From Pandoraea faecigallinarum (GTDB lineage: Bacteria > Pseudomonadota > Gammaproteobacteria > Burkholderiales > Burkholderiaceae): 64,000 nucleotides of DNA. This document shows positions 13,392 to 22,188 of the stretch, in pieces; positions within the stretch are counted from its first letter, which is position 1; every line of letters begins with the position of its first letter. The notes under the pieces were generated by a model that saw nothing but the letters and a program-made list of their open reading frames with translations, did no database searches and was not told the origin of the DNA. The position numbers and the translations under genes were made by a program. The DNA is taken from the NCBI RefSeq assembly GCF_001029105.3, contig NZ_CP011807.3, forward strand, positions 4,898,001-4,962,000, written 5' to 3'.

Positions 13392-14105
13392 TCAGTAGTA
13401 GACGTCTTCAAGCAGCATGTCTTCGAAGAACGCCCCGAAGCGCAGTTGTGGGTCGCGCAAGTGAATTTCCAGAATCCAGCGCATGGCGGACGGCGTAGCT
13501 TCGAATGCGGCCAGCGAGCCGGTATGGATGGCCGCGTGCGGGAAGTCGGACACCCGGTGGCCCGGCAGATCGAAGTTCAGCGTCCAGCCCATGCGACACG
13601 CCACCTCGTCCGCATATGCGTAAAGCGCTTGCCCGGTCGCCCCTTCGCGCAGCCATTTCCGGCGAACGTCGTGGAACAGGGTTTCGGCGTCGCGCGCGCA
13701 CCGTTCGAACTCGGCATGCTCGCCGACCACGAAGCTCGCGCCGCCGTCGCCTTCCCATGCTTCGAAACGCGGCGCGATGTCGATGAAGAACAGGTCGTTT
13801 TCCCCGAGCACGACACCCGCTTCGGACGGCTGACGCATCGGCTTGAGCGTGTTCCTGCCGAAGCGCACGCGAGTCGGGTGCCAGCTCAATTCCAGGCCGG
13901 CCGCCACGAGCACGCCTTTCGCCATGGCGACGGCATCCTCCTCCACCATGCCGGGTCGCACCTTGCTGGCAATTTCGCCAATCGCAGCGCGGGTCTTGTT
14001 GCGCGCGGCGAGCATGCCGTCGACCGAGAATGCCGGGCCGACGCGCTCGACCAGCGAAGCTTCGTCCGGGTAGCGAACGGCGGAGGAATTGGCTTGATTC
14101 GACAT
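13392..14105 (-). CDS. M24-family metallopeptidase
   Basis: 237 residues from the ATG at 14105, which has AGAGG seven bases upstream; the open frame extends much further but without family similarity. The pita-bread fold ligands can be assigned: D109 (FFIDIAP), D120 (EGDGGASFV), H183 (PGHRVS), E213 (ILEIH) and E228. This is the M24 family of Xaa-Pro aminopeptidases and creatinase-like enzymes. The protein lacks a separate N-terminal creatinase domain, so it is a short single-domain member. Divergent from the GlxA-type regulator. The natural substrate is unknown. Confidence 0.87.
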   Translation of the reverse strand: MSNQANSSAVRYPDEASLVERVGPAFSVDGMLAARNKTRAAIGEIASKVRPGMVEEDAVAMAKGVLVAAGLELSWHPTRVRFGRNTLKPMRQPSEAGVVLGENDLFFIDIAPRFEAWEGDGGASFVVGEHAEFERCARDAETLFHDVRRKWLREGATGQALYAYADEVACRMGWTLNFDLPGHRVSDFPHAAIHTGSLAAFEATPSAMRWILEIHLRDPQLRFGAFFEDMLLEDVYY

Positions 14106-14435
14106 CGATAACCTCTTTTTGGGAAAGGATGCAGGGGTTGGGGGACGCGGCGACGGTCCGTGCCATCGCCAACAGTCACGATTGTCGAAGCGCCGACGCG
14201 CTCCGGCGGGCGGTGCGAACGTGCCGATTGCGCCATTGCTCGGCATCTTCGCGCCAGTGGACGGCCGTCGTACTTCCGATGGGCCGCTTTCTGCCAAAAT
14301 GGACCGCATCACCGCCAGCGCAAGTTGCCGCGCGCGGTTTGCCGGCAAATCGATGTCGCGAATGAGGCCCCCCGCTTCCGTCGCCCCTCTATCCGTACTG
14401 CTGTCCTCGCCGTTATCTACGTTCCGCAAATCGCC
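14106..14435. other. intergenic region between the divergent M24 peptidase and GlxA-type genes
   Basis: 330 bases that should contain both promoters. Open frames run through it from both sides but have no family similarity. No clear operator was recognised. Confidence 0.5.
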
Positions 14436-15404
14436 ATGATCCGTACCGTCGCCCTGTTGGTTTTCCCCGGCGTGCAAGCGCTCGATGTGAGCGGCCCGCT
14501 GGACGTTTTCGCCGAAGCCAACCGTTTCTTGCTGCCCGGCGACCACTACCAGACGGAGGTCGTCGGCACGCAGCACGGCGCCATCGGGTGTTCGAACGGC
14601 ATGGCGCTGTTGCCGCGCCGGCATTATCAGGACGTGGGCGGTTACGTCGATCTGCTGCTGGTCGCCGGTGGGCCCTCGCTGCTGACCGACGATCCAGGGC
14701 CGAACGTCTATCGCTGGCTCAACGACATGGTTCCTCACGCCCGGCGCTACGGCTCGATCTGCAACGGCGCGCTGATTCTGGCGGCCGCCGGACTGCTCGA
14801 CGGCAAGCGCGTGACCACGCACTGGAACGACGTCGACGTGCTGGCCGAACGCGCGCCGGGGGCGACCATCGAAGTCGACCGCCTGTTCATTCAGGATGGA
14901 AACCTGTACACGTCCGCGGGGGTCACGGCAGGAATCGATCTGTCGCTGCATCTGCTTGCGCAGGACCACGGACAGGAGATCGCGCTGAACGTGGCGAAGC
15001 GTCTGGTGGTTTTCACGCAGCGGGCGGGAGGTCAATCCCAGTTCAGCCCCTACCTCACACCCTATGCGGAACCGAACTCGCCTGTAGCGCAAGTCCAGCA
15101 ATATGTGCTGGCGCATCTGGCCGAACCATTGTCCGTCGGCGATCTGGCAGCAGTGGCGAAGATGAGCGTGCGCAATTTCTCACGGGTCTTCGCACGCGAC
15201 GCCGGGGTGACGCCCGCCGAATTCGTGAGCGCGGCGCGCGTCGACGCGGCGCGTGTGATGCTGGAGAACGGCAGCGCGCCGCTCAAGACCGTGGCGTGGC
15301 AATGCGGCTTCGGCGATCCGCACAACATGCGCAAGGTCTTCCAGCGGCGCTTCGGCGTGTCGCCACAGCAGTACCGCGAGAACTTCGGGCAGCCGCGAAG
15401 GTAA
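14436..15404 (+). CDS. GlxA-family transcriptional regulator (DJ-1/PfpI plus AraC HTH)
   Basis: 322 residues from ATG 14436 (MIRTVALLVFPGVQALDVSG). The N-terminal half is a DJ-1/PfpI-like glutaminase-type domain, with SICNGALIL at the nucleophile-elbow position and the cysteine present. The C-terminal 100 residues are an AraC/XylS double HTH (EPLSVGDLAAVAKMSVRNFSRVF, then WQCGFGDPHNMRKVFQRRFG). Proteins of this kind often activate catabolic genes in response to nitrogenous compounds. It is divergent from the M24 peptidase gene, which is a possible target. Longer in-frame starts are rejected because the alignable domain begins at this Met. Confidence 0.9.
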   Translation: MIRTVALLVFPGVQALDVSGPLDVFAEANRFLLPGDHYQTEVVGTQHGAIGCSNGMALLPRRHYQDVGGYVDLLLVAGGPSLLTDDPGPNVYRWLNDMVPHARRYGSICNGALILAAAGLLDGKRVTTHWNDVDVLAERAPGATIEVDRLFIQDGNLYTSAGVTAGIDLSLHLLAQDHGQEIALNVAKRLVVFTQRAGGQSQFSPYLTPYAEPNSPVAQVQQYVLAHLAEPLSVGDLAAVAKMSVRNFSRVFARDAGVTPAEFVSAARVDAARVMLENGSAPLKTVAWQCGFGDPHNMRKVFQRRFGVSPQQYRENFGQPRR

Positions 15405-15472
15405 TTCGCCGCGAATTGCCGGCAAGCGGCAGTTCCGCCCAATCGCCTGCCCCGTCTAATGGAAAACATTTA

Positions 15473-15500
15473 TTGACCGACCGGCCGGTCGGTTTATAAT
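15473..15500 (+). promoter_or_regulatory. paaABCDE promoter
   Basis: -35 TTGACC (15473-15478) and -10 TATAAT (15495-15500) with a 16-base spacer, 38 bases upstream of the paaA ATG. Almost the whole spacer is the PaaR-type palindrome, so repressor and polymerase should compete here. Confidence 0.85.
15476..15493. promoter_or_regulatory. probable PaaR operator
   Basis: A perfect 18-bp palindrome, ACCGACCGGCCGGTCGGT, fills the space between the -35 and -10 of paaA. Burkholderia PaaR, a TetR repressor relieved by phenylacetyl-CoA, is known to bind a CCGACCGGTCGG-type repeat in paa promoters. The paaR gene itself is at the end of this cluster. Confidence 0.82.
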
Positions 15501-15538
15501 GCGTTCCATATCCCCACATGCCGCGGAGGCCTTCCTCT

Positions 15539-16546
15539 ATGTATACGCAAGCCATCGATCTGGCCGGCAACAGCCCCAAGGGCGTTCGTGCCCTGAGCGA
15601 GGCCGAGCAGGCACAGCAAGCTCGCTTCGACGCGCGCGTCGCCGCCGAACAGAAGATCGAGCCGCAGGACTACATGCCCGCCGAGTACCGCAAGACGCTG
15701 GTGCGTCAGATCTCGCAGCACGCGCACTCGGAAGTCGTCGGCATGCTGCCGGAAGGCAACTGGATCTCGCGCGCGCCCAGTCTCAAGCGCAAGGCCATTC
15801 TGCTCGCCAAGGTTCAGGACGAAGCCGGTCACGGCCTCTATCTGTATTCCGCCGCCGAAACCCTCGGCACGTCGCGCGACCAGATGATCGACGCACTGCA
15901 CTCGGGCAAGGCCAAGTACTCCAGCATCTTCAATTACCCCACGCTCACGTGGGCCGACGTCGGCGTGATCGGTTGGCTCGTCGACGGCGCCGCCATCATG
16001 AATCAGGTGCCCCTGTGCCGCTGCTCGTACGGTCCGTACGCGCGCGCCATGATTCGCGTGTGCAAGGAAGAGTCGTTCCATCAGCGTCAGGGCTTCGACG
16101 CCCTGCTCTCGATGATGAACGGCACGCAAGCCCAGCGCGACATGGTGCAGGAAGCCGTGAACCGCTGGTGGTGGCCGGTGCTGATGATGTTCGGTCCGAG
16201 CGACAAGGACTCCATTCACAGCGCGCAAACCATGAAGTGGGGCATCAAGCGCATCTCGAACGACGACCTGCGTCAGAAGTTCGTGGACGCTGCCGTCGAA
16301 CAGGCCAAGGTGCTCGGCGTGACCTTCCCCGACCCGGACCTGAAGTGGAACGAGGCGCGCAAGGCCCACGACTACGGCGAAATCGACTGGAGTGAATTCT
16401 GGCGCGTGGTCGGCGGTGACGGCCCGTGCAACAAGGAACGCGTCGGTACCCGCGTGGCCGCCCACGAAAAGGGCGCCTGGGTGCGCGAAGCCGCCCTCGC
16501 CCACGCCGCCAAACAGCGCCAGCGCGCCGAAAAACAGGCCGCGTGA
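15539..16546 (+). CDS. paaA: 1,2-phenylacetyl-CoA epoxidase subunit PaaA (catalytic)
   Basis: 335 residues from the ATG at 15539, with GGAGG nine bases upstream. PaaA is the di-iron monooxygenase subunit that epoxidises the ring of phenylacetyl-CoA. The ferritin-like fold carries [18 protein letters not shown] (about 101-118), one of the carboxylate/His iron-ligand segments, and the second segment is the later [11 protein letters not shown]. Slightly longer than the E. coli protein (about 309). First gene of paaABCDE, under a palindrome-containing promoter. Confidence 0.97.
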   Translation: MYTQAIDLAGNSPKGVRALSEAEQAQQARFDARVAAEQKIEPQDYMPAEYRKTLVRQISQHAHSEVVGMLPEGNWISRAPSLKRKAILLAKVQDEAGHGLYLYSAAETLGTSRDQMIDALHSGKAKYSSIFNYPTLTWADVGVIGWLVDGAAIMNQVPLCRCSYGPYARAMIRVCKEESFHQRQGFDALLSMMNGTQAQRDMVQEAVNRWWWPVLMMFGPSDKDSIHSAQTMKWGIKRISNDDLRQKFVDAAVEQAKVLGVTFPDPDLKWNEARKAHDYGEIDWSEFWRVVGGDGPCNKERVGTRVAAHEKGAWVREAALAHAAKQRQRAEKQAA

Positions 16547-16625
16547 CGGCGAGACCCGACGAGATAAAGGCTGACGTCCGAGCGCAGGCTGCGAGGACTC
16601 ACCTCACAAGACATCAGGAAAGATC

Positions 16626-16922
16626 ATGACGCAAGCAACCAACAAGGAATGGCCCCTCTGGGAAGTGTTCGTGCGCAGCAAGATGGGCCTCGAACACAAA
16701 CACAGCGGCAGCCTGCACGCCGCCGACGCCGACATGGCGCTGCGCATGGCGCGCGACGTCTACACGCGCCGTCAGGAAGGCGTGAGCATCTGGGTCGTGC
16801 CCTCGGTCGCCATCACGGCATCGGCGCCGGAAGACAAGGCCGAACTGTTCGATCCCGCCGCCGACAAGATCTACCGTCATCCGACCTTCTACCAGTTGCC
16901 GGAAGAAGTGAACCACATGTAA
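16626..16922 (+). CDS. paaB: 1,2-phenylacetyl-CoA epoxidase subunit PaaB
   Basis: 98 residues, the usual small PaaB. The protein begins MTQATNKEWPLWEVFVRSK, and the body GLEHKHSGSLHAADADMAL is highly characteristic. PaaB is needed for assembly and activity of the PaaABCE complex, bridging PaaAC heterodimers. 79 bases after paaA. Confidence 0.97.
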   Translation: MTQATNKEWPLWEVFVRSKMGLEHKHSGSLHAADADMALRMARDVYTRRQEGVSIWVVPSVAITASAPEDKAELFDPAADKIYRHPTFYQLPEEVNHM

Positions 16923-16986
16923 GCGGCCGCGCGCCCGTGTGCGGCTCCCGCACGTCAACGGCGCGCCCCAAGCGAGACCCCAGAAC

Positions 16987-17790
16987 ATGAAACCGACGCA
17001 GGAACATCTGTCCTATCTGCTGCGCCTCGCCGACAACGCGCTGATCCTCGGTCAGCGCAATGCGGAGTGGTGCGGTCACGGCCCCGTGCTCGAGGAAGAC
17101 ATCGCGCTCACGAACCTGAGCCTCGACCTCATCGGCCAGGCCCGCATGCTCTATCAGCACGCCGCCAGGCTCGAAACCGAACTCACCGGCTTCGCGAAGC
17201 AGGAAGACGACTACGCCTTCTGGCGCGACGAATTCGCCTTCCGCAACTGGACGCTCGTCGAACTGCCCCACTACGGTCCGACGGCAGGCACGACCGCCGC
17301 CGAGCGCGACTACGCCGTCACCATCGTGCGCAACTTCCTGTACTCCGCCCTGATGGTCGAAGTCTGGCAAGCGCTCACGCAGTCGGCCGACGAAACGCTC
17401 GCCGCCATTGCCGCCAAGTCGGTCAAGGAAGCGAATTACCACCTGCATCACGCACGCGACTGGCTGGTGCGTTTCGGCGACGGTACGGAAGAGTCGCATC
17501 GCCGCGCACAGGCCGCACTCGACTATCTCGTGCCGTACATGAACGAGATCTTCAAGCGCGACACGCTCGAAGATGCGGTCGCCGCCGCCGGTACGGGTGT
17601 CACGATGGCGGATCTGAAAGCAGCCTGGCAAGCCGTCGTCGACGATGCTCTCGCCGAGGCCACGCTCAGCGCGCCGGTGAGCGGAGCCTTCGAGAGCACG
17701 GGCAAGTTCGGGCATCACTCCGAGCACATGAGCTATCTGCTCGGCGAGATGCAGGGACTGGCGCGCCAGCATCCCGGCGCAAGCTGGTAA
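16987..17790 (+). CDS. paaC: 1,2-phenylacetyl-CoA epoxidase subunit PaaC (structural)
   Basis: 267 residues from ATG 16987; a start 48 bases upstream is in frame but outside the family's alignable region. PaaC is the catalytically silent ferritin-like partner of PaaA. The N-terminus LSYLLRLADNALILGQRNAE and the segment EANYHLHHARDWLVRFGDGT fit the family. Third gene of the operon. Confidence 0.96.
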   Translation: MKPTQEHLSYLLRLADNALILGQRNAEWCGHGPVLEEDIALTNLSLDLIGQARMLYQHAARLETELTGFAKQEDDYAFWRDEFAFRNWTLVELPHYGPTAGTTAAERDYAVTIVRNFLYSALMVEVWQALTQSADETLAAIAAKSVKEANYHLHHARDWLVRFGDGTEESHRRAQAALDYLVPYMNEIFKRDTLEDAVAAAGTGVTMADLKAAWQAVVDDALAEATLSAPVSGAFESTGKFGHHSEHMSYLLGEMQGLARQHPGASW

Positions 17791-17806
17791 GCCGCACGCG
17801 CACATC

Positions 17807-18415
17807 ATGCATACCCCGAACCTGTTTGCCGACGCGATGACGAATCTACCGCTCACCCCTGCCGTTGCGCCCGACGTGCTCACGCCGGCCTCGCAGGCGT
17901 CGCTGCCGCTCGCGTGGCAAACGCTCGAAGCCGTGCCCGATCCGGAAATCCCGGTCGTGTCGATTCGGGAACTCGGCATTCTGCGCGACGTGCGCGTCGT
18001 CACGAACGATCAGGGCGCCACGGCATTCGAGATCGTGATTACGCCGACGTATTCGGGCTGTCCCGCCATGCAGCAGATCGCCGAGGACATTGCCGCGGCC
18101 ATGACGCGTGCCGGCCTCGGTCCGTGGCACGTCACGACAGTGCTCGCACCGGCCTGGACGACCGACTGGATCAGTCCGGAAGCCCGCGAAAAGCTGCGGG
18201 GTTACGGCATCGCACCACCGACCGGCGCGCAAGCCGTATCTGCCGGCACCTCGCGCAAGATCACCTTCTACGGCCGCCCGAAAGACGGCGTGCCGTGCCC
18301 GCACTGCGGCTCGGTCGAGACGGAAGTCGTTTCCGCCTTCGGCTCGACCGCCTGCAAGGCGCACTACCGTTGCCGCGCGTGCCAAGAGCCGTTCGACTAC
18401 TTCAAGCCATATTGA
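17807..18415 (+). CDS. paaD: phenylacetate degradation protein PaaD (MIP18/DUF59 type)
   Basis: 202 residues from this ATG; an internal ATG at 17837 would give 192. A MIP18/DUF59 domain (PDPEIPVVSIRELGILRDV, then YSGCPAM) is followed by a C-terminal zinc-ribbon with CPHC and CRAC. PaaD is thought to act in Fe-S or metallocentre maturation for the epoxidase complex. 16 bases after paaC. Confidence 0.94.
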   Translation: MHTPNLFADAMTNLPLTPAVAPDVLTPASQASLPLAWQTLEAVPDPEIPVVSIRELGILRDVRVVTNDQGATAFEIVITPTYSGCPAMQQIAEDIAAAMTRAGLGPWHVTTVLAPAWTTDWISPEAREKLRGYGIAPPTGAQAVSAGTSRKITFYGRPKDGVPCPHCGSVETEVVSAFGSTACKAHYRCRACQEPFDYFKPY

Positions 18416-18447
18416 TTGGCCAGATTGACCCGATTGGGAAGCCCACG

Positions 18448-19536
18448 ATGACGACCCCGCAATTCCATTCGCTGACGATTCGCGAAATCCGGCCCGAGAC
18501 CGCCGACGCCATTTCCATCGCCTTCACGGTGCCGGACACGCTGCGCGACGCCTATCGCTTCACGCAAGGCCAATTCCTCACGCTCAAGACCGAAATCGAC
18601 GGCGAAGAAGCGCGGCGTTCCTACTCGATCTGCGTTGGCGTGCCCGAATACGAAGCCACGGGCGAACTGCGCGTGGGTATCAAGCGCGTGCCGGGCGGCA
18701 AGTTCTCGAACTTCGCGAACGACCAGCTCAAGCCGGGTCAGCAAATCGACGTGATGACGCCGGACGGACGCTTCTTCACCCGTTTGTCGGCCGACAACGC
18801 CAAGCATTACGTCGGATTCGCCGGCGGCTCGGGCATCACGCCGATGCTCGCGCTCATCAAGACAACCCTCGCCGCCGAGCCGAACAGCCGGTTCACGCTT
18901 GTCTACGGCAACCGCACCGTGCCCGCGATCATGTTCGCCGAAGCGCTCGAAGATCTGAAGAACACGTATCTGGGCCGCCTGCGCCTGTATCACGTGCTCT
19001 CGGACGAAGCGCAGGAAGTCGAGCTGTTCAACGGTCTGCTCAACGAGGAAAAGTGCACCGCGTTCCTCGACACCCTGATTCCGGCAGCAAGCATCGACGA
19101 AGCGTTCATCTGCGGTCCCGGTCCGATGATGGATGCCGCCGAAGCCGCGCTCGCCGCCGCCGGTGTCGCCAAGGAAAAGATCCACGTCGAGCGCTTTGGC
19201 GTGCCGTCGCCGCAAGCCGGTGTGAAGCCGGTGGTCATTACGGACGACACACCCATGGCCGAACTGGTCGTCGTCATGGACGGCAAAGAACGTCGCCTGC
19301 GCCAGCCTTACGAGGGGCAGAGCATTCTCGATACGGGGCTCACCGCCGGCCTGTCGCTGCCCTACGCCTGCAAGGGCGGTGTGTGCTGCACGTGTCGCGC
19401 CAAGGTGCTCGAAGGCGAGGTCGCGATGGAAAAGAATTACACGCTGGAAGACTACGAAGTCGAGCAGGGCTTCGTGCTGACGTGCCAGGCGCGCCCGCTA
19501 ACGGAGCGTGTCGTGGTGAGCTACGACGAGCGTTAA
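18448..19536 (+). CDS. paaE: 1,2-phenylacetyl-CoA epoxidase subunit PaaE (reductase)
   Basis: 362 residues from ATG 18448; the open frame extends upstream inside paaD in another frame. PaaE passes electrons from NADPH through FAD and a plant-type [2Fe-2S] centre to PaaA. The FAD site RRSYSIC, the nucleotide site GGSGITPML and the ferredoxin cysteines ACKGGVCCTC near residues 307-315 with a later C in LTCQA are all present. Last enzyme gene of the operon. Confidence 0.96.
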   Translation: MTTPQFHSLTIREIRPETADAISIAFTVPDTLRDAYRFTQGQFLTLKTEIDGEEARRSYSICVGVPEYEATGELRVGIKRVPGGKFSNFANDQLKPGQQIDVMTPDGRFFTRLSADNAKHYVGFAGGSGITPMLALIKTTLAAEPNSRFTLVYGNRTVPAIMFAEALEDLKNTYLGRLRLYHVLSDEAQEVELFNGLLNEEKCTAFLDTLIPAASIDEAFICGPGPMMDAAEAALAAAGVAKEKIHVERFGVPSPQAGVKPVVITDDTPMAELVVVMDGKERRLRQPYEGQSILDTGLTAGLSLPYACKGGVCCTCRAKVLEGEVAMEKNYTLEDYEVEQGFVLTCQARPLTERVVVSYDER

Positions 19537-19722
19537 GCCTCGGAACCCGGGCCGCGAGGCCCGGCTAGCGGACGAGAGCAGGTCGTGCGGCCGTTTGCCA
19601 CGGCGTGCGAACGTTACGTCTTCACGGGCGTAACATGCGGGAAATCTCCCCAATGCTGCGGTTATTTCCGGCATTACGGGAGCGTCAACCCGAGGTTGCG
19701 GGAATACCGTAAACTACCGGGC

Positions 19723-20520
19723 ATGAACACCATCCATGTCGTCTGTGGCGATATCGCCGCGCAGCAACTTCGTGCGGCGATGGCGCTAGCGCAACGCGCC
19801 GACCCCGTCCTTGTCCTGCGTGACGATCTGGCCATCGGCCCGTTGCGCGAGATCGACGAGAGCGAACGGCAGCGCGCCGCGTTCTGGCAGCGCGTCATGC
19901 CGTCGGCCGGCCGCGATTACGCCGGCGAATTGCGCGAAGAACTTGCCTCGCTGCAACGGCTGGCCGAAGGCGACAATGCGGTGGTCTGCTGGCATGGCGA
20001 CAGTGCGTCGGATCAGTTGTCGCTGCGTCGCGTGGCGTTCATGTTGCGCAACACGCCCGCCCGGTTGAACGAAATCGCGCTGCGCGGCAGCGACCTGGGC
20101 GGTGCGCACGCAGCGGGTCATGCGGGCGACGCCAATCGCCGTACCAGCGTCGGTATGTATGCCCCGGAAATGCTTGCCAAACGGTTCGCGCGCATCGCCC
20201 CGATTTCTTTGTTGCGCATCGGCCGTTTATCGCTCGAATGGCGGGCGCTCAAGCAAGTGAATACTCAGGTTCGCCGCTGGGTGCACAACACGTTCGAAGG
20301 CGCGACGTTCGCCGAGATCGACGATCAGATTCTGACGCGCGCCCCGGTCGCCTGGACACCGGTGGCTGCATTCCTTGGCGAATTGATGCCGCGCATCGAG
20401 GGCTTTTTCGCCACCGACAGTTTTCTTTTGTGGCGTTGCCGCGAACTCGGTGCGGCAGGCCGGCTAGCGCTACGCGGCGACACCACGGCCGCCGCCGCGT
20501 GCGATTTACGATTGGAGTAA
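19723..20520 (+). CDS. DUF1835 domain protein in the paa cluster
   Basis: 265 residues from ATG 19723 (MNTIHVVCGDIAAQQLRAAM). The N-terminal 130 residues match the DUF1835 pattern (HVVCGD..., DDLAIGPL, VCWHGDSASDQL). Function is unknown. The gene lies between paaE and paaR on the same strand; to my knowledge the same placement occurs in Burkholderia paa clusters. It ends ten bases before paaR, so the two are probably co-expressed. Upstream in-frame sequence to 19585 has no family similarity. Confidence 0.85.
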   Translation: MNTIHVVCGDIAAQQLRAAMALAQRADPVLVLRDDLAIGPLREIDESERQRAAFWQRVMPSAGRDYAGELREELASLQRLAEGDNAVVCWHGDSASDQLSLRRVAFMLRNTPARLNEIALRGSDLGGAHAAGHAGDANRRTSVGMYAPEMLAKRFARIAPISLLRIGRLSLEWRALKQVNTQVRRWVHNTFEGATFAEIDDQILTRAPVAWTPVAAFLGELMPRIEGFFATDSFLLWRCRELGAAGRLALRGDTTAAAACDLRLE

Positions 20521-20529
20521 CCCCCGTTT

Positions 20530-21198
20530 ATGGCACGTACCAAAGCGCCCGATCACGAATCGCAGCGCGAACAGATTCTCGACGTCGCCGCCGACGCCTT
20601 CGCCCGCGCGAGCTACCCGAGCACGTCCATGTCCGAGTTGGCCGCCGCCTGCGGCACGTCCAAGGCGCGGCTCTATCATTACTACGCCAGCAAGGACGCC
20701 ATCCTCTTCGATCTGCTTGAGCGCTACACCAAGCGCCTGATGCTGATCGTCACCGAGGTGGAAGCCCTCGGCCAGCGACGCGGCCTGTCCGAGCGCGACA
20801 CGTTCCATGAGTTGATCCGCGCCTTTCTCGACGAGTACGAGACGTCGCAGACGCGCCACATCGCGCTGCTCAACGACGTGAAGTTCCTGAACGACGAACA
20901 ACGCGAGATCGTGCTCAACCGGCAGCGCGACGTCGTGGCCGCCTTTGCCCGCCAACTCTCCCGGGCGTTTCCCGAGCGAGTGGCGAAGCACAACCAGACC
21001 GCCCTCACGATGATGCTGTTCGGCATGATCAACTGGACGTTTACCTGGCTCAAACCCGGCGGACGCATGCGCTATCGCGACTTCGCCAACGAAGTGATCG
21101 CCGTGCTCGAACACGGCCTGGCGGCACCGCTGCCGGACGGCATCGAGGCTGCAATCCCTGCTCCGGCAACGCCAACACGAACCGCCCCTCAAAGTTAG
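20530..21198 (+). CDS. paaR: TetR-family repressor of phenylacetate catabolism PaaR
   Basis: 222 residues. The TetR HTH is at about 14-60 (REQILDVAADAFARASYPST ... GTSKARLYHYYASKDAILF). The C-terminal ligand domain ends in a Pro/Thr/Ala tail. In Burkholderia this regulator represses paaABCDE and is released by phenylacetyl-CoA. The assignment rests on placement in the paa cluster plus the palindrome in the paaA promoter. No similar palindrome lies directly before paaR. Confidence 0.9.
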   Translation: MARTKAPDHESQREQILDVAADAFARASYPSTSMSELAAACGTSKARLYHYYASKDAILFDLLERYTKRLMLIVTEVEALGQRRGLSERDTFHELIRAFLDEYETSQTRHIALLNDVKFLNDEQREIVLNRQRDVVAAFARQLSRAFPERVAKHNQTALTMMLFGMINWTFTWLKPGGRMRYRDFANEVIAVLEHGLAAPLPDGIEAAIPAPATPTRTAPQS

Positions 21199-21216
21199 CA
21201 AATACTCACTGACTCC

Positions 21217-21245
21217 AAAAGGGCGACGATTCGCCCTTTTTTTGT
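21217..21245 (+). terminator. Rho-independent terminator after paaR
   Basis: AAAAGGGCGA (21217-21226) pairs with TCGCCCTTTT (21231-21240), loop CGAT, with further T to 21243. It ends the paa cluster. Confidence 0.92.
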
Positions 21246-21364
21246 TGCCACGCAGCAACGCTGCCCGACACACAGTCTGGTGCCGGATTCGGAAAAGACA
21301 TCCATCTTCAGCGACTTAGACGCTTCCCTCCACGTCCGGCGATCAAATTCCTAGGGTTTTTACC

Positions 21365-21382
21365 TACCTGATCAGGTATAAT
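21365..21382 (+). promoter_or_regulatory. candidate operator and -10 of the GNAT gene
   Basis: A 14-bp perfect palindrome TACCTGATCAGGTA (21365-21378) overlaps a -10 hexamer TATAAT (21377-21382), 56 bases before the GNAT start. A good -35 is not evident. The overlap suggests repression; the regulator is unknown. Confidence 0.5.
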
Positions 21383-21437
21383 TCTTTTGCGTCGCACAAT
21401 TCAGTCGACGCACTAAAGATAACCTAAGGAATACGCC

Positions 21438-22094
21438 ATGACTGCCCCGAATCCCACGCCCGACGTCGCACGCGCGACGGTTGCCGCCAACGAGCGGTCG
21501 AGCGTGCTGATTCGTGAGCTGACGTCCGGCGATATCCACCGGCTCCAGCGCCACTTTCTGGCGCTCGGCGAGGAAGACCGCCTGCTGCGCTTCGGACAGG
21601 CCGTCTCGGACGACGTGATCACCCGTTACGTCGCCAGCATCGACTTCTCCCGTGACAGTGTGTTCGGCGTCTATGACGACAACCTCGCGCTCGTCGCCGT
21701 GGCGCACGTCGCGCAACTCCCGGAAGGTAAGAGCGGCCGCGTGGCGGAGTTCGGAGTCTCGGTGCTCGAATCGGCCCGTGGCCGCGGTATCGGTTCGCGC
21801 CTGTTCGAGCGCGCGGCGATCCACTGCCGCAACAAGCGCGTCGACACGCTCTACATGCACTGCCTGTCGCGCAATGCCCGCATGATGCGCATCGCAAAGA
21901 AGGCCGGCATGGAAATCAACTTTGCGTACGGGGAAGCGGACGGCTACCTGAGCCTGCCCCCGGCCGACACGCATTCGATGCTCTCGGAGATGATGCAGGA
22001 ACAGATCGCCGCCTTCGATTACGCGCTCAAGCGTCAGCTTCGCAACGCCCGCCGTCTGCTCGGGGGACTGCTGCCCAACCAGCGCGCGGCCTGA
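21438..22094 (+). CDS. GNAT-family acetyltransferase
   Basis: 218 residues. The acetyl-CoA loop RGRGIGSRL (about 114-122) follows the VAEFGVSVLESA strand, a complete GNAT core. The N-terminal LRFGQAVSDDVITRYV segment resembles GNAT proteins fused to, or near, acyl-CoA synthetases. Substrate unknown. Own promoter with a palindrome and a terminator immediately downstream, so it is monocistronic. Confidence 0.87.
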   Translation: MTAPNPTPDVARATVAANERSSVLIRELTSGDIHRLQRHFLALGEEDRLLRFGQAVSDDVITRYVASIDFSRDSVFGVYDDNLALVAVAHVAQLPEGKSGRVAEFGVSVLESARGRGIGSRLFERAAIHCRNKRVDTLYMHCLSRNARMMRIAKKAGMEINFAYGEADGYLSLPPADTHSMLSEMMQEQIAAFDYALKRQLRNARRLLGGLLPNQRAA

Positions 22095-22122
22095 GCCATC
22101 TCGGCAATATCGATGCAAGACA

Positions 22123-22149
22123 TGAAAAACCCGGCCTTGGCCGGTTTTT
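22123..22149. terminator. terminator between GNAT and the Lrp remnant, possibly bidirectional
   Basis: CCGGCC (22129-22134) and GGCCGG (22137-22142) form the stem. Seven T follow on the plus strand and five A precede it, so it can also end the convergent minus-strand Lrp transcript. Confidence 0.85.
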
Positions 22150-22188
22150 TTGTCTTCCTCAGAATGGAGGCCGCGAAGCGCGGGCCGA

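Noticed and set aside
13392..15116. Long minus open frame of 574 codons covering the M24 peptidase and the region upstream
   Set aside because: Only the part from ATG 14105 shows M24 similarity; the rest is antisense to the GlxA-type regulator and lies in GC-rich sequence that favours long open frames.
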